The notes: generated by a model from the letters alone, not told the origin. A DNA stretch of 64,000 bases from Silvimonas terrae (GCF_014202765.1 NZ_JACHHN010000002.1:186001-250000), one strand, 5' to 3'. Positions 1 through 9,206 are shown, counted from the first letter of the stretch. Made by a program: numbers and translations.

Positions 1-7
1 GTCCGCG

Positions 8-38
8 AAAAAGTCGCAGTGAAAACTGCGACTTTTTT
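8..38 (+). terminator. Rho-independent terminator of the gene upstream of the window
   Basis: A 12-bp stem (AAAAAGTCGCAG paired with CTGCGACTTTTT) with a TGAAAA loop runs into a T tract. It ends a transcript entering from the left. In proteobacteria the gene before pnp is normally rpsO, so this is probably the rpsO terminator, but no rpsO coding sequence is inside the window. Confidence 0.85.
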
Positions 39-81
39 GTTTGGGGCACCCCGCCTGACCGACACGGTTGGGCGGTCAGAG

Positions 82-141
82 GGCACTTGTCCATTCATTC
101 TGGTGATCTGTAGTTCAGAATGAATCGACAGGTGCCTTTTT
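82..141 (+). promoter_or_regulatory. Long stem-loop in the pnp leader (candidate RNase III / autoregulation site)
   Basis: Positions 82-102 and 116-136 pair as a 21-bp stem with one C-C mismatch and one G-U pair, around a 13-nt loop, followed by TTTTTG. It lies about 320 nt before pnp. In E. coli the pnp leader forms a long duplex that RNase III cuts and PNPase then uses for autoregulation; similar use here is inference. The T run also allows a second terminator. The rest of 142-443 shows no gene or further motif I can support. Confidence 0.55.
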
Positions 142-459
142 GTTTTCCGGTTTGCCGGAAATAAAAAGGTTTCCTGGTTGTCCCGCGTGTTTGTCAAATC
201 GCAGTTCCGGCGGCAAACAAACGGGTGATGGACTGTGCTGGAACTGGCGGTCACGGACAAGGTCTTGTGAATGCGAAGCGGCCCGCCGGCTGTGCATCAT
301 TGGCACAGCGGTCAAAGCCTTGATGCTTCGCTCTTTTGTCCCGGATGGTACTGGCTTGCGCCGAACACAACGCGACCTTTATCGTCTCCCGGCCTGACCG
401 CAGCGGCAATCGCACGCGCTTGTGGCCGAAAAGCGCATCACTGAAAAGGATAGCAATCC

Positions 460-2589
460 GTGTTCAATAAAATTTCGAAGTCTTTCCAATACGGCAAACA
501 CACCGTGACTCTGGAAACGGGCGAAATCGCTCGCCAGGCCTCCGGTGCGGTTCTGGTTTCCATGGATGATACCGTGGTGCTGGTCACTGTCGTGGCAGCT
601 CGCGGTGTCAAACCCGGTCAGGATTTCTTCCCGCTGACCGTTGATTATCAAGAACGTACCTACGCTGCGGGTAAAATCCCCGGCGGTTTCTTCAAACGTG
701 AAGGTCGTCCTTCCGAGAAAGAAATTCTGACCAGCCGCCTGATCGATCGTCCGATCCGTCCGCTGTTCCCGGAAGGTTTCTTCAATGAAATCCAGATCAT
801 CGCCACCGTGGTGTCGCTTGATCCGCAGATCGACTCTGATATTCCGGCCATGATCGGTGCCTCCGCTGCGCTGGCTATTTCCGGTGTACCGTTCCAGGGC
901 CCGATTGGTGCCGCGCGCGTGGGTTATGCCAATGGCCAGTACCTGCTGAACCCGACCAAGGAAGAATTGGCGACTAGCCAGTTGGACCTCGTGGTGGCCG
1001 GTACCGAGAAAGCCGTGCTGATGGTGGAATCGGAAGCGCAAGAACTGTCCGAAGAAGTCATGCTGGGTGCCGTTGTGTTTGGTCACGACGAAATGCAAAA
1101 GGCGATCAACGCCATCAACGCATTGGCCGATGAAGTCAATCCGGAACTGCTGGAGTGGGATGAGCCCACCGCTGACAGCGCGCTGGAAGCACAGATTGGC
1201 GAGATCGCCGGTGCCGATATCGGTGCTGCGTTCCGTATCGCCCAAAAGCAGGCGCGTACCGCCAAGCTGAGCGAAGCCTGGGACAAGGTGAAGGCTGCAC
1301 TGATCACCGAAGACACCGATACCCTGCAAGCGAACAAGATCCGCGGCATTTTCCACAATATGGAAGCCAAGATCGTTCGTAACCAGATTCTGGACGGTTT
1401 CCCGCGTATCGACGGCCGCGACACCCGCACCGTACGTCCGATCACCGTGCGTACCGGCGTGCTGCCGCGTACCCATGGTTCCGCTCTGTTTACCCGTGGC
1501 GAAACGCAAGGTCTGGTTGTCGCCACGCTGGGTACCAAGCTGGACGAGCAGAAGATTGATGCGCTGGCTGGTGAGTATTCCGACCGCTTTATGCTGCATT
1601 ACAACTTCCCGCCGTACTCCACCGGTGAAACCGGCCGTGTTGGCACACCGAAGCGCCGCGAAATCGGCCACGGTCGTCTGGCCAAGCGCGCGCTGATCGC
1701 CGTGCTGCCGAGCGCAGAAGAGTTTGGTTACTCCATGCGCGTGGTGTCGGAAATCACCGAATCCAACGGTTCGTCCTCGATGGCCTCCGTGTGCGGCGGC
1801 TGCCTGGCGCTGATGGATGCTGGCGTACCGCTGAAGAACCACGTGGCGGGTATTGCCATGGGTCTGATCAAGGAAGGTAACCGTTTTGCCGTGCTGACCG
1901 ACATCCTGGGTGATGAAGATCACCTGGGTGATATGGACTTCAAGGTAGCCGGTACCGATGCTGGTGTGACCGCGCTGCAGATGGACATCAAGATCGACGG
2001 CATCACCAAGGAAATCATGAAGGTGGCACTGGACCAGGCCAAGTCTGGTCGTCTGCACATCCTGGGCATCATGAAGTCTGAAGTGGCCGGCGCCAACGCT
2101 GAGGTGTCGCAACACGCACCGCGTCTGTACACCATGAAGATCAACCCGGAAAAGATCCGTGACGTGATCGGTAAGGGCGGTTCCGTGATCCGCGCACTGA
2201 CCGAAGAAACCGGCACGCAGATCGACATCCAGGAAGACGGTACCATCACGATTGCCTCCATCAGCGCCGAAGGTGCCGATGAAGCCAAGCGCCGCATCAG
2301 CGAAATTACCGCTGAAGTGGAAATCGGCAAGATCTACGAAGGCCCGGTTGTCAAGATTCTGGACAACAACGTCGGTGCTATCGTCTCGATCATGCCGGGT
2401 CGTGATGGCCTGGTGCATATCAGCCAGATCGCCAACGAGCGCATCAAGAACGTGTCTGACTACCTCAAGGAAGGTCAGGTTGTTCGCGTGAAGGCGCTGG
2501 AACAAGACGAGAAAGGCCGTGTGCGTCTGTCGATCAAGGCTGTACTGAACGACGAAGCCGGCACTGCGCCGGTGACGCCGGAAGCGTAA
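460..2589 (+). CDS. pnp: Polyribonucleotide nucleotidyltransferase (PNPase)
   Basis: PNPase degrades RNA 3'-to-5' with phosphate and is a core part of the RNA degradosome. The 709-residue product has the usual full length. Two RNase PH-like halves flank a helical linker; the active-site stretch [12 protein letters not shown] lies near residue 482 with both conserved aspartates. A KH domain with the IGKGG loop (about residues 565-575) and a C-terminal S1 domain (about 620-690) follow. The start is GTG at 460, chosen because AAAAGGA lies about 10 nt upstream and the N-terminus [12 protein letters not shown] matches the family. It is monocistronic: a long structured leader precedes it and a strong hairpin terminator follows. 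Confidence 0.98.
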   Translation: MFNKISKSFQYGKHTVTLETGEIARQASGAVLVSMDDTVVLVTVVAARGVKPGQDFFPLTVDYQERTYAAGKIPGGFFKREGRPSEKEILTSRLIDRPIRPLFPEGFFNEIQIIATVVSLDPQIDSDIPAMIGASAALAISGVPFQGPIGAARVGYANGQYLLNPTKEELATSQLDLVVAGTEKAVLMVESEAQELSEEVMLGAVVFGHDEMQKAINAINALADEVNPELLEWDEPTADSALEAQIGEIAGADIGAAFRIAQKQARTAKLSEAWDKVKAALITEDTDTLQANKIRGIFHNMEAKIVRNQILDGFPRIDGRDTRTVRPITVRTGVLPRTHGSALFTRGETQGLVVATLGTKLDEQKIDALAGEYSDRFMLHYNFPPYSTGETGRVGTPKRREIGHGRLAKRALIAVLPSAEEFGYSMRVVSEITESNGSSSMASVCGGCLALMDAGVPLKNHVAGIAMGLIKEGNRFAVLTDILGDEDHLGDMDFKVAGTDAGVTALQMDIKIDGITKEIMKVALDQAKSGRLHILGIMKSEVAGANAEVSQHAPRLYTMKINPEKIRDVIGKGGSVIRALTEETGTQIDIQEDGTITIASISAEGADEAKRRISEITAEVEIGKIYEGPVVKILDNNVGAIVSIMPGRDGLVHISQIANERIKNVSDYLKEGQVVRVKALEQDEKGRVRLSIKAVLNDEAGTAPVTPEA

Positions 2590-2633
2590 TTGATCCGGTG
2601 CGGGCGGCCCGGCTGCCCGCATGCAGCTTCACA

Positions 2634-2660
2634 AAAACCACGGCTTGCCGTGGTTTTTTT
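2634..2660 (+). terminator. Terminator of pnp
   Basis: AAAACCACGG pairs with CCGTGGTTTT around a CTTG loop, ending in a run of seven T. It sits 45 nt after the pnp stop codon. Confidence 0.9.
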
Positions 2661-2772
2661 ATGACCGTCAGACCAGGCGCCCCGCCTGAGGGCTCAAGAA
2701 CTTTCGGGCATTGATGTCATCCCATAGGCTGGTGCTCAGCATCAACACATATACCCCTTCTGGAGAATCACC

Positions 2773-3753
2773 ATGCGCGCAGTGTTGCAAACCGCTCCGG
2801 GCGGTCCCGAGACTCTTTACGTGGGAGAAGTCGATCAGCCACGCCCAGGCCCCGGCCAGTTGCTGGTCAAGGTGCATGCCGCTGGCGTAAACCGGGCGGA
2901 TCTGATGCAGCGCGAAGGGCACTATCCGCCTCCGGCAGGAGATTCCACCATTCTGGGGCTGGAGGTGGCCGGGGAGGTTGCTGGACTGGGTGAGGGTGTC
3001 GCTGGTTTCGTGCTGGGTGATCGGGTGGCTGGCCTGGTCGGTGGTGGTGGCTATGCCCGTTATTGTGTGCTGGATGCCGCAATGGCACTGCATATTCCGG
3101 CAGAGCTGGACGATGTTGCCGCGGCCAGTCTGCCTGAGGCCTGGATGACGGTCTGGTTCAATCTGATTGAACTGGGTAACTTGCGGGAAGGTATGCGGGT
3201 GCTGGTGCATGCCGGTGCATCTGGCGTGGGCAGCGCCGCCATCCAGCTTTGCAAAGCCTATGGGGCCTGGGTGGCCGTTACCGCTGGCGGGGTCGAGAAG
3301 GGGGATTACTGCAAAAGCCTGGGCGCCGATATGGTGATTGATTACAAAACCCAGGATTTTGCATCGGAGGTAAAACGCGCAGGCGGAGTTGATCTGATCC
3401 TGGATGGGGTAGGTGGTGATTATCTGTCACCTAACCAGGCGTGCTTGAATCCGGATGGACAGATCATTGTGATTGGCATGCTGCGCGGCCCGCAGACCGG
3501 GATCAACATGGGGCTATTGCTGGTCAAGCGGCAAACCGTACGCGGCTCCACTTTGCGGCCGCAGGCTTTGCCGGTGAAGCGCCGGCTGGCGCAAGGCGTA
3601 TGTGATTACGTGTTACCCAGGCTGATCAGCGGCCCACTGCGCATCACCGTCGATAAAGTATTTGACTGGCAAGCGGTCGGAGATGCGCATCGCTACGTGG
3701 CAGAAGGCAAGAACCTGGGGAAGGTGATCTTGCGGGTGAATGACCCGGATTAG
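2773..3753 (+). CDS. NAD(P)H:quinone oxidoreductase, PIG3-like zinc-free MDR family
   Basis: The 326-residue protein belongs to the medium-chain dehydrogenase/reductase superfamily. The N-terminal GroES-like half (about 1-120) contains the family stretch NRADLMQREGHYPPPAG typical of the PIG3 quinone oxidoreductase subgroup. The Rossmann half follows, with the nucleotide-binding stretch GASGVGSAAIQL near residue 150. No structural or catalytic zinc cysteine cluster is visible, which fits the zinc-free NADPH-dependent quinone reductases. The start ATG at 2773 has GGAG about 9 nt upstream. It stands alone between the pnp terminator and an iron-type regulatory site. Exact substrate is unknown. 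Confidence 0.88.
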   Translation: MRAVLQTAPGGPETLYVGEVDQPRPGPGQLLVKVHAAGVNRADLMQREGHYPPPAGDSTILGLEVAGEVAGLGEGVAGFVLGDRVAGLVGGGGYARYCVLDAAMALHIPAELDDVAAASLPEAWMTVWFNLIELGNLREGMRVLVHAGASGVGSAAIQLCKAYGAWVAVTAGGVEKGDYCKSLGADMVIDYKTQDFASEVKRAGGVDLILDGVGGDYLSPNQACLNPDGQIIVIGMLRGPQTGINMGLLLVKRQTVRGSTLRPQALPVKRRLAQGVCDYVLPRLISGPLRITVDKVFDWQAVGDAHRYVAEGKNLGKVILRVNDPD

Positions 3754-3826
3754 GGTCGTTTTTGATGAGGATCAAGCGCTTGCAAAGTTCCCGGTTCTGC
3801 CTGACAAAATCGTAATATATATTTGT

Positions 3827-3846
3827 TGATAACAATTCTCATTTAG
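3827..3846 (+). promoter_or_regulatory. Fur-box-like site upstream of the DUF2325 gene
   Basis: TGATAACAATTCTCA at 3827-3841 matches the Fur 7-1-7 consensus TGATAAT-N-ATTATCA at 12 of 14 positions. It sits in an AT-rich stretch about 80 nt before the DUF2325 start, where a promoter would be expected. Control by iron is inferred from the motif. Confidence 0.6.
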
Positions 3847-3925
3847 ATTAGAGTGCATTCCATAGCTTCACCGGTGCAGGGTGTACCGGTGACTGACCAC
3901 CAGCCAGATGGCGATGGAGTGCTTC

Positions 3926-4249
3926 ATGAACGCATTTATTGTTGGCGCAGATACCCTTGGCAATATCCCGGATGTACTGAATCAGTACGGGATTGCCATT
4001 CACAAACATGTATCTGGCCGCAACGCCGCTCACCAGCGCAAGCCAGCGACACTTAAAGGCGTGGATCTGATTATCCTGTTTACGGATTTCCTGGGACACA
4101 ACGTGATGCGCCACTACCGTGAAATGGCGCATGAGGAAAACATCCGCTTTGTCGCTTGCCGGCGTTCGGTGTGTGCGCTGTCGCAAAGCCTGGACAAAGT
4201 ATGTTCGCCCCGGCAATGCGACGACTGTCCGGCGCATAAAAAACACTAA
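3926..4249 (+). CDS. DUF2325 family protein
   Basis: A 107-residue protein of the DUF2325 family. It shows the family features: an N-terminal beta strand, IGKN-like glycine turns replaced here by VGADTLGNIP, a central hydrophobic segment VDLIILFTDFLGHN, and a cysteine-rich C-terminus with six cysteines in the last 35 residues (from CRRSVC to CDDC). The cysteines suggest metal or redox chemistry, but no function is established. ATG at 3926 is preferred over ATG at 3908 because ATGGAG precedes it by about 8 nt. The Fur-box-like site upstream suggests expression under iron limitation. It converges on the diguanylate cyclase gene with only 6 nt between stop codons. Confidence 0.85.
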   Translation: MNAFIVGADTLGNIPDVLNQYGIAIHKHVSGRNAAHQRKPATLKGVDLIILFTDFLGHNVMRHYREMAHEENIRFVACRRSVCALSQSLDKVCSPRQCDDCPAHKKH

Positions 4250-4255
4250 GTCCGG

Positions 4256-6577
4256 TTAGCTGCCGGCTTTGCTGGCCTCTGGTGGGCCGGCGAAGCGATA
4301 ACCGTTTTTGGTGCTTTGTTTGATCTCATACATGGCCGCGTCCGCAACACTGAGTAGCGCCTCAGCGTTGACAGGCTCGCCGGGCAAATGCAGTGCAATG
4401 CCGATGCTGGTGGAGAGCGTGATCTGATGCTCACCCAGGTCAAACGGTTGTTGCATGGCCTGCACAATCTTCTGGGCGACCCGGGTGGCGTCCGTTTTGG
4501 GGTTTTGCAGGTCTTCCAGCAAGATGGTGAATTCATCCCCGGCCAGCCGTGCGACTGAATCGGTTTTGCGCACACAAGTCTGTAATCGCCGGCCGAAGGT
4601 GGTGAGCACCTCATCACCCGCATCATGACCAAACTGGTCATTCACCGCCTTGAAACCATCCAGATCAAGGAAGAACACCGCTAGCGGCTGCGGGTGGCGC
4701 TCCTGGCGTTCGCACGCGCGCTGGATTAATTGCAGAATCGCGCGCCGGTTGGGCAAACCGGTCAGCGGGTCCTCCATGGCCTCGCGGCGGAGGGTTTCTT
4801 CCAGCCGTTTACGGTCACTCAGATCAACGCCCAACGTAAAACAACCGCGCACGTGACCATCTGCGGCCAGGTCGGGAATCATGCTCAGCCGCACGTCGCG
4901 GGGATGATTACCCGTGTCCAGATGAATGTCTGCCGCACTTTTGTTGCCAGAGAGGGCATTGCGTACCAATCCCTCAATCAATGCCCATTCTTCAGGGCTG
5001 GCGACATCCGGAATCGGTTGATCGATCAGCAACTGCGGGTCGCGACCAAACCACTCCTCATAGGTCGCGTTCATATAACGGCAGCGCAGGTTGGCCTCAA
5101 CATAGCCAATCAGCACCGGCACATTGTCCATGATGGTTTGTAGTTGTTCCTGGTTTTCACGCAGTTCGGCCTGGGCATGTTTGCGCGCCGAAATATCGTG
5201 CAGAAAAATATTGAACAGATAGCGCCCGTTGTCCCAGATCGGCGAGACCGTCTTTTCGACCTCGATCGGGTGGCCATCCTTATGGCGCGCATGCATTTCG
5301 CCGCGTTCAAACAGTTGCGGCAGATCGGCAAATTCCACATAGGCCCGCACCGCCGCCCGCACGGCATCGCGATGCTCGGGCATGATGATCAGATCGGCAA
5401 AGTTATTGCCCATCGCCTCGTCCCGCGTCCAGCCAAATGTTTCGGTAGCTTGCTGGTTCCACTCTACGATGGTGCCTTCCTGCGTGGCGCCGACAAACGC
5501 CTCCAGCGCGGTGTCCAGCGTGTCGCTCAGCCGCCGTTTCTTGATCAGGGTCTGATCCTGGATAACCCGCAATTCGCCCAGGGCCCGCGCCAGTTGCACA
5601 TTGGCTGAAGTCAATTGCTGGGTACGGGCCGCGATCTCTGCCTGCAGGCTGGCTTGCAGTGCTTGCAGTTCGGCCTCTGCGGCCTTGCGTGCCGAGATAT
5701 CCTGGGCAATCAGCACCAAAAACCAGGGTTGCCCGGTTTCACCCCGGAACAGTGAGTAGGTGAGTTCCAGCCAGACTTTGTGGCCCTCGCGATGCTGTAC
5801 TTGCTCTTCGGTACGTTCGCACTCGCCGCCGTTGATCAGGCGTTCCCGCCGGGCAATCATATGGGCTGCGGATTCTGGCTCCAGCAACTCATTCAGCGGC
5901 ACAGCCATCAGCGAGGCCACGCTGTGCCCCAGCAGATTGGCAAACCGCGCGTTCACCCGTAGCCAGTCGCCGTCCAGGCTGAGGTGGGCGACGCCGACCG
6001 CGGCTTGTTCAAACGTGCTGAGGAACAAACCTTCCTGGTGAATGATTTCTTCGCTGGCACGCGCCTGTGATAAAGAGGCCCGCAAGGCAAATTCACGGGC
6101 GTGCAGTTCTTTTTGTACCAGCATGGCCACGTCGATCAACTGGTCGATTCCGGCCTGATCCAGTTTGCGCGGTTGCGAATCAAACACGCAGAGCGAGCCA
6201 ATGCGATAGCCACTGAGTGTTTTGAGTGCCTTGCCTGCGTAAAAGCGGATGTGGGGTGGTCCGATGACGGATGGATTGTCGTGAAAGCGGGGGTCTTCGC
6301 GCGCGTCTTCCAGGACAAGCAGATCATCGACAATGATGGTGTGGCCGCAGAAAGAGACGTCGCGCGCGGTGCGTTTGCCGGTGAAGCCGTAACAGGATTT
6401 GAAAAACTGGAAATCCGCCGCCACCAGCGAGATCAGCGCGTTTTCCACGCCAAACACCCGGGCTGCCAGCCGGGTTAACCGGTCCAGCGCAGGATCCGGG
6501 TCGCTATTGAGTAAGTTAAGCTGGTTAAGCGCTTGCAAACGCGCTTCTTCATCAGGCGGGATCGGCGGTGTGATCAT
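4256..6577 (-). CDS. Cytoplasmic multisensor diguanylate cyclase (GAF-PAS-PAS-PAS-GGDEF)
   Basis: The 773-residue protein has no membrane segment. In order: a GAF domain (about 18-165), a PAS domain (about 175-305), a coiled coil (about 300-345), two more PAS domains (about 350-470 and 475-595) and a GGDEF domain (about 600-765). The catalytic loop reads AGDEF near residue 679; A for the first G is a common tolerated change, so cyclase activity is likely. RKTD lies exactly five residues before it and is the RxxD inhibitory I-site, so product inhibition by c-di-GMP is expected. No EAL domain is present. The start codon at 6577 has AGGCG a few bases upstream. The sensed signal is unknown. Confidence 0.9.
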   Translation of the reverse strand: MITPPIPPDEEARLQALNQLNLLNSDPDPALDRLTRLAARVFGVENALISLVAADFQFFKSCYGFTGKRTARDVSFCGHTIIVDDLLVLEDAREDPRFHDNPSVIGPPHIRFYAGKALKTLSGYRIGSLCVFDSQPRKLDQAGIDQLIDVAMLVQKELHAREFALRASLSQARASEEIIHQEGLFLSTFEQAAVGVAHLSLDGDWLRVNARFANLLGHSVASLMAVPLNELLEPESAAHMIARRERLINGGECERTEEQVQHREGHKVWLELTYSLFRGETGQPWFLVLIAQDISARKAAEAELQALQASLQAEIAARTQQLTSANVQLARALGELRVIQDQTLIKKRRLSDTLDTALEAFVGATQEGTIVEWNQQATETFGWTRDEAMGNNFADLIIMPEHRDAVRAAVRAYVEFADLPQLFERGEMHARHKDGHPIEVEKTVSPIWDNGRYLFNIFLHDISARKHAQAELRENQEQLQTIMDNVPVLIGYVEANLRCRYMNATYEEWFGRDPQLLIDQPIPDVASPEEWALIEGLVRNALSGNKSAADIHLDTGNHPRDVRLSMIPDLAADGHVRGCFTLGVDLSDRKRLEETLRREAMEDPLTGLPNRRAILQLIQRACERQERHPQPLAVFFLDLDGFKAVNDQFGHDAGDEVLTTFGRRLQTCVRKTDSVARLAGDEFTILLEDLQNPKTDATRVAQKIVQAMQQPFDLGEHQITLSTSIGIALHLPGEPVNAEALLSVADAAMYEIKQSTKNGYRFAGPPEASKAGS

Positions 6578-6778
6578 ATTGCGCCTGAGTCAAAGACAGC
6601 CTGCCAGAGCGTGATACGAGAGCGGATATGCATCAAAGGGCCTGTTCTCCGTGTTTTGTCTGAACACCGGGAGGCGGTATGTTCTTCCTGGATCATAGGC
6701 GGTTTTACGCGGGAATTCGCTATCGCATTGCCCGTGTCCAAAGGCATTACTGAACGGAACTGCGCCGATACAATATGG

Positions 6779-7663
6779 TCATCCGCCAAAGTGCGCCAAC
6801 ATGAAGTTGATGAATTCGCTTAACTTGGGTGTGGGCTGTCGGTCAGCCTGATAAATCAGGTGCATAGGGCGGGCCGGCGGCGTGAAGTCAGGCAGCAATT
6901 GCACCAGTCGCCCACAGGCAAGATCATCCGCAAGCACCGCTTCTGACTGCATGACAATGCCAAACCCGGCCAGTGCCGCGTTGCGCAGTGCCTGGCCATT
7001 GTTGATGGTCAGGCGCGCCGGCACCTGGACCTGGATTTCGCCGGATTCACCAAACATCCGCCAGGTGTGCTCGGTTTCCCACCGCAGAAAATCCATGCAT
7101 TCATGGTGGGGCAGGTCGGTGGGTAACTGCGGCGTACCGCGCCGAGCCAGATAAGCTGGACTGGCGCACAACAGCATGCGATAGGGGCGCAGAGGCCGGG
7201 CGATCAAGCCAGAGTCATTGAGTTTGCCGATGCGAATCACCGCGTCATAGCCATCCTCCACCAGATCCACGACCCGATCGTTCAGATGCAGAGCCACATT
7301 GATTTCCGGAAATGTCTGCAAGAAGCCGGTGAGTGCAGGGGAGAGCTGATTGGCACCAAATGAAACCGGTGCGCTGATGCGTAACTCACCCCGCGGAGCA
7401 TTGCGCAAAATGTCCACGCTGGCGTCAGCGGCCTCTACCTCGGCCAGGGCCTGACGGCAGCGCTGATAGTACATACGGCCCGCTTCGGTGAGACCTTGCC
7501 GGCGCGTGGTGCGATTCAACAAGCGCACGCCCAGGCGTTGTTCCAGCGCCTGCACATGTTTGCCTACCATGGTTGCCGAGATATCAAACTCTTTAGCGGC
7601 AGCGGTAAATCCGCCCAGATCGACCACCCGCACAAAAATCTCCATGCTTTGCAAACGATCCAT
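6779..7663 (-). CDS. LysR-family transcriptional regulator
   Basis: The reading frame is open further upstream, but the LysR N-terminus MDRLQSMEIFVRVVDLGGFTAAA begins at 7663, giving the normal 294 residues. A winged helix-turn-helix (residues 1-60) is followed by a periplasmic-binding-protein-like effector domain (about 90-290) of the CrgA/DsdC-like type 2 subgroup, with ELRISAPVSFG at its beginning. It is divergent from the YciI-family gene across a 134-bp spacer that holds a TTATCAT/ATGATAA dyad, so it probably controls that gene and itself. The inducer cannot be read from the sequence. Confidence 0.9.
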   Translation of the reverse strand: MDRLQSMEIFVRVVDLGGFTAAAKEFDISATMVGKHVQALEQRLGVRLLNRTTRRQGLTEAGRMYYQRCRQALAEVEAADASVDILRNAPRGELRISAPVSFGANQLSPALTGFLQTFPEINVALHLNDRVVDLVEDGYDAVIRIGKLNDSGLIARPLRPYRMLLCASPAYLARRGTPQLPTDLPHHECMDFLRWETEHTWRMFGESGEIQVQVPARLTINNGQALRNAALAGFGIVMQSEAVLADDLACGRLVQLLPDFTPPARPMHLIYQADRQPTPKLSEFINFMLAHFGG

Positions 7664-7713
7664 CGCGCGCCATTTATAACTTGTGGTTGAAGGTGTTTCA
7701 AAAAATAGCACAT

Positions 7714-7740
7714 TTATCATCTGGAGATTGGCAATGATAA
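7714..7740. promoter_or_regulatory. Dyad in the LysR / yciI intergenic region (candidate operator)
   Basis: TTATCAT at 7714-7720 and ATGATAA at 7734-7740 form a perfect inverted repeat with a 13-nt spacer between the two divergent genes. This is the usual place and shape of a LysR-type binding site. Binding is inferred from position only. Confidence 0.4.
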
Positions 7741-7797
7741 TGGGTTCGTGCCTTGCAAAACGATGACCGTTTTGCCACATACCAGGGAGAACGCACC

Positions 7798-8088
7798 ATG
7801 TACATACTAACCGCCAGCTATTCTCAAAGCCCCGCTGCTGTGGAACCGCATATTGCGTCTCATGGTGCATGGGTGAAACGCTATCTGGAGGCTGGGGTGT
7901 TTCTGGCTGCCGGCCCCAAGCGCAGTGGTCTTGGCGGGGTGATTTTGGCGCAAGTGCCATCCCGCGAGGCTTTGCGACAAATTCTGGCTGAAGATAGTTA
8001 TGTCACGGCCGATGTGGTGAACTACACCATCGATGAAGTTGACTTCAAAGTCACCCTGCCGGAGCTGGATACGCTCAAGGGCCGTTAA
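7798..8088 (+). CDS. YciI family protein
   Basis: A 96-residue single-domain protein of the YciI / YCII-related ferredoxin-like fold. It shows an N-terminal strand MYILTASYS, a histidine in the EPHIASHGAWV helix at the usual place of the conserved YciI histidine, and the glycine-rich AAGPKRSGLGG turn. ATG at 7798 is chosen because GGGAGAA precedes it by about 8 nt and the protein then starts like its relatives. YciI proteins are small and often of unknown chemistry; some act in degradation pathways. Divergence from the LysR gene suggests inducible expression. Confidence 0.85.
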   Translation: MYILTASYSQSPAAVEPHIASHGAWVKRYLEAGVFLAAGPKRSGLGGVILAQVPSREALRQILAEDSYVTADVVNYTIDEVDFKVTLPELDTLKGR

Positions 8089-8117
8089 ACCAGGATGGGG
8101 CAGCGTAGCTGTGCATG

Positions 8118-8146
8118 AAAAAAGCCGACCAGCAGGTCGGCTTTTT
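8118..8146. terminator. Bidirectional terminator between the YciI gene and the Crp-like gene
   Basis: AAAAAGCCGACC pairs with GGTCGGCTTTTT around an AGCA loop. A T tract on both strands lets it end transcription from both convergent genes. Confidence 0.88.
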
Positions 8147-8163
8147 GTTGGTCTTGCACAGGC

Positions 8164-8832
8164 TCAGAAGCGTTCCGGCATGCGTTGCAGCAGAATGATG
8201 CGTTTGTTTTCCAGACGCACATAACCGCCGAAGACCAGTTCCTTGAGAATCCGGGCAATCATTTCCCGCGAAGACCCCACACGGTCGGCAATAGCTTGTT
8301 GGGTGAGGGGCTCGTTAATGATCATGGTGCCGTCTGCCTGTTCATGCACCATCCCCTCGAACAGGGCGCGTACACGGCCATAAACATCCAGCAGTGCCAG
8401 GTTTTTCATGGTGGCGGAGAGGCGGCGCACCATGCGGGCCAGCGACAGGATGAGCTTGTCTTTGATTTGCGGATAGGCATCCAGCGCCGTGCGGAAATCC
8501 TGCTTGGTAAACATGAGGAAGGTGGAGTCTTCCTCGCACTGGGTGGACCAGCTGCGCGGTTCGTCGTCGATCATGGAGGTCTCGCCAAACACGTCACCGG
8601 CTTCCCCGATCAGGAACACGAATTCCTTGCCTTGATTGTCGCTGGTGAACGAACGGGTGCGCCCCTCAACGAGAAGGTACATGGCTTCACCCGGGTCGCC
8701 TTCGCGAAACAGGAAGGTGCCTTTGGGTAGATGGCGGCGTACTGCGGCTTGCAGTACCACTTCCAGGTCTTCGTCTGAAAATCCTTCAAACGCAGGGATC
8801 TGGCTGAGAAAGTTTTTCAAGGTAGTATCCAT
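8164..8832 (-). CDS. Crp/Fnr-family transcriptional regulator
   Basis: The 222-residue protein has an N-terminal cyclic-nucleotide-binding domain (about 15-125) with the FGETSMIDDEPRSWST loop in the place of the cAMP-binding motif, a long dimerisation helix (about 125-150), and a C-terminal helix-turn-helix with LTQQAIADRVGSSREMIARIL (about 172-192), very like the Crp recognition helix. There is no N-terminal cysteine cluster, so it is not an oxygen-sensing FNR. Whether it binds cAMP, c-di-GMP or nothing cannot be decided by eye. AGGAGATG precedes the start. A lipoprotein gene ends only 20 nt upstream on the same strand, so the two may be cotranscribed. Confidence 0.88.
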   Translation of the reverse strand: MDTTLKNFLSQIPAFEGFSDEDLEVVLQAAVRRHLPKGTFLFREGDPGEAMYLLVEGRTRSFTSDNQGKEFVFLIGEAGDVFGETSMIDDEPRSWSTQCEEDSTFLMFTKQDFRTALDAYPQIKDKLILSLARMVRRLSATMKNLALLDVYGRVRALFEGMVHEQADGTMIINEPLTQQAIADRVGSSREMIARILKELVFGGYVRLENKRIILLQRMPERF

Positions 8833-8852
8833 CTATGAAACATCTCCTGTGC

Positions 8853-9206
8853 TCACTCGCCGTCCTTGGCCGGCGCAGAGGCTGCTGATGTGTTGTGTTG
8901 GTCAGGCGCTGCCTTTTTCTTTTCTTCAGGATCAGGGCCGCAGTCTTCAGAACTGCTTGGCACCACGTCCATTTTTCTGGCCAGCATATATTCGTTCATT
9001 TCTTTCCAGCCGGCAAAGATATCCGATTTGGCGATTTTCGGATTCCGGCTGAAACAATCTTCCAGCGCTCTACCGCTATGGCGGCAGGCCGCTCCAATCG
9101 CTTTGCCGTTGGCTTGCTGTTTGTTCAGCAATGTATTGACCTGATCACAGCCGCTGAGTGCCGTAACGACAAAAAAAAGTCCTGCGAGAGGGCGAAGTCT
9201 GGACAT
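8853..9206 (-). CDS. Putative lipoprotein of unknown function
   Basis: A 117-residue protein with a lipoprotein signal peptide: positive N-terminus, hydrophobic core, and lipobox LSGC with Cys at about residue 20. The mature part holds three further cysteines and a charged, Ala-rich C-terminal tail (about 90-117) that looks disordered. I do not recognise the family; DUF-type lipoproteins of this size are common in Neisseriales. It lies directly upstream of the Crp-like gene in the same direction. Confidence 0.75.
   Translation of the reverse strand: MSRLRPLAGLFFVVTALSGCDQVNTLLNKQQANGKAIGAACRHSGRALEDCFSRNPKIAKSDIFAGWKEMNEYMLARKMDVVPSSSEDCGPDPEEKKKAAPDQHNTSAASAPAKDGE

Noticed and set aside
379-2622. 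A 747-codon open frame on the minus strand opposite pnp
   Set aside because: It mirrors the whole of pnp, is rich in His, Gln and Arg as antisense frames of GC-rich genes are, and has no family resemblance or ribosome-binding site.
7664-7960. An N-terminal extension of the LysR gene by 99 codons
   Set aside because: The extension would run into the divergent YciI gene and its control region; the LysR N-terminus clearly starts at 7663.
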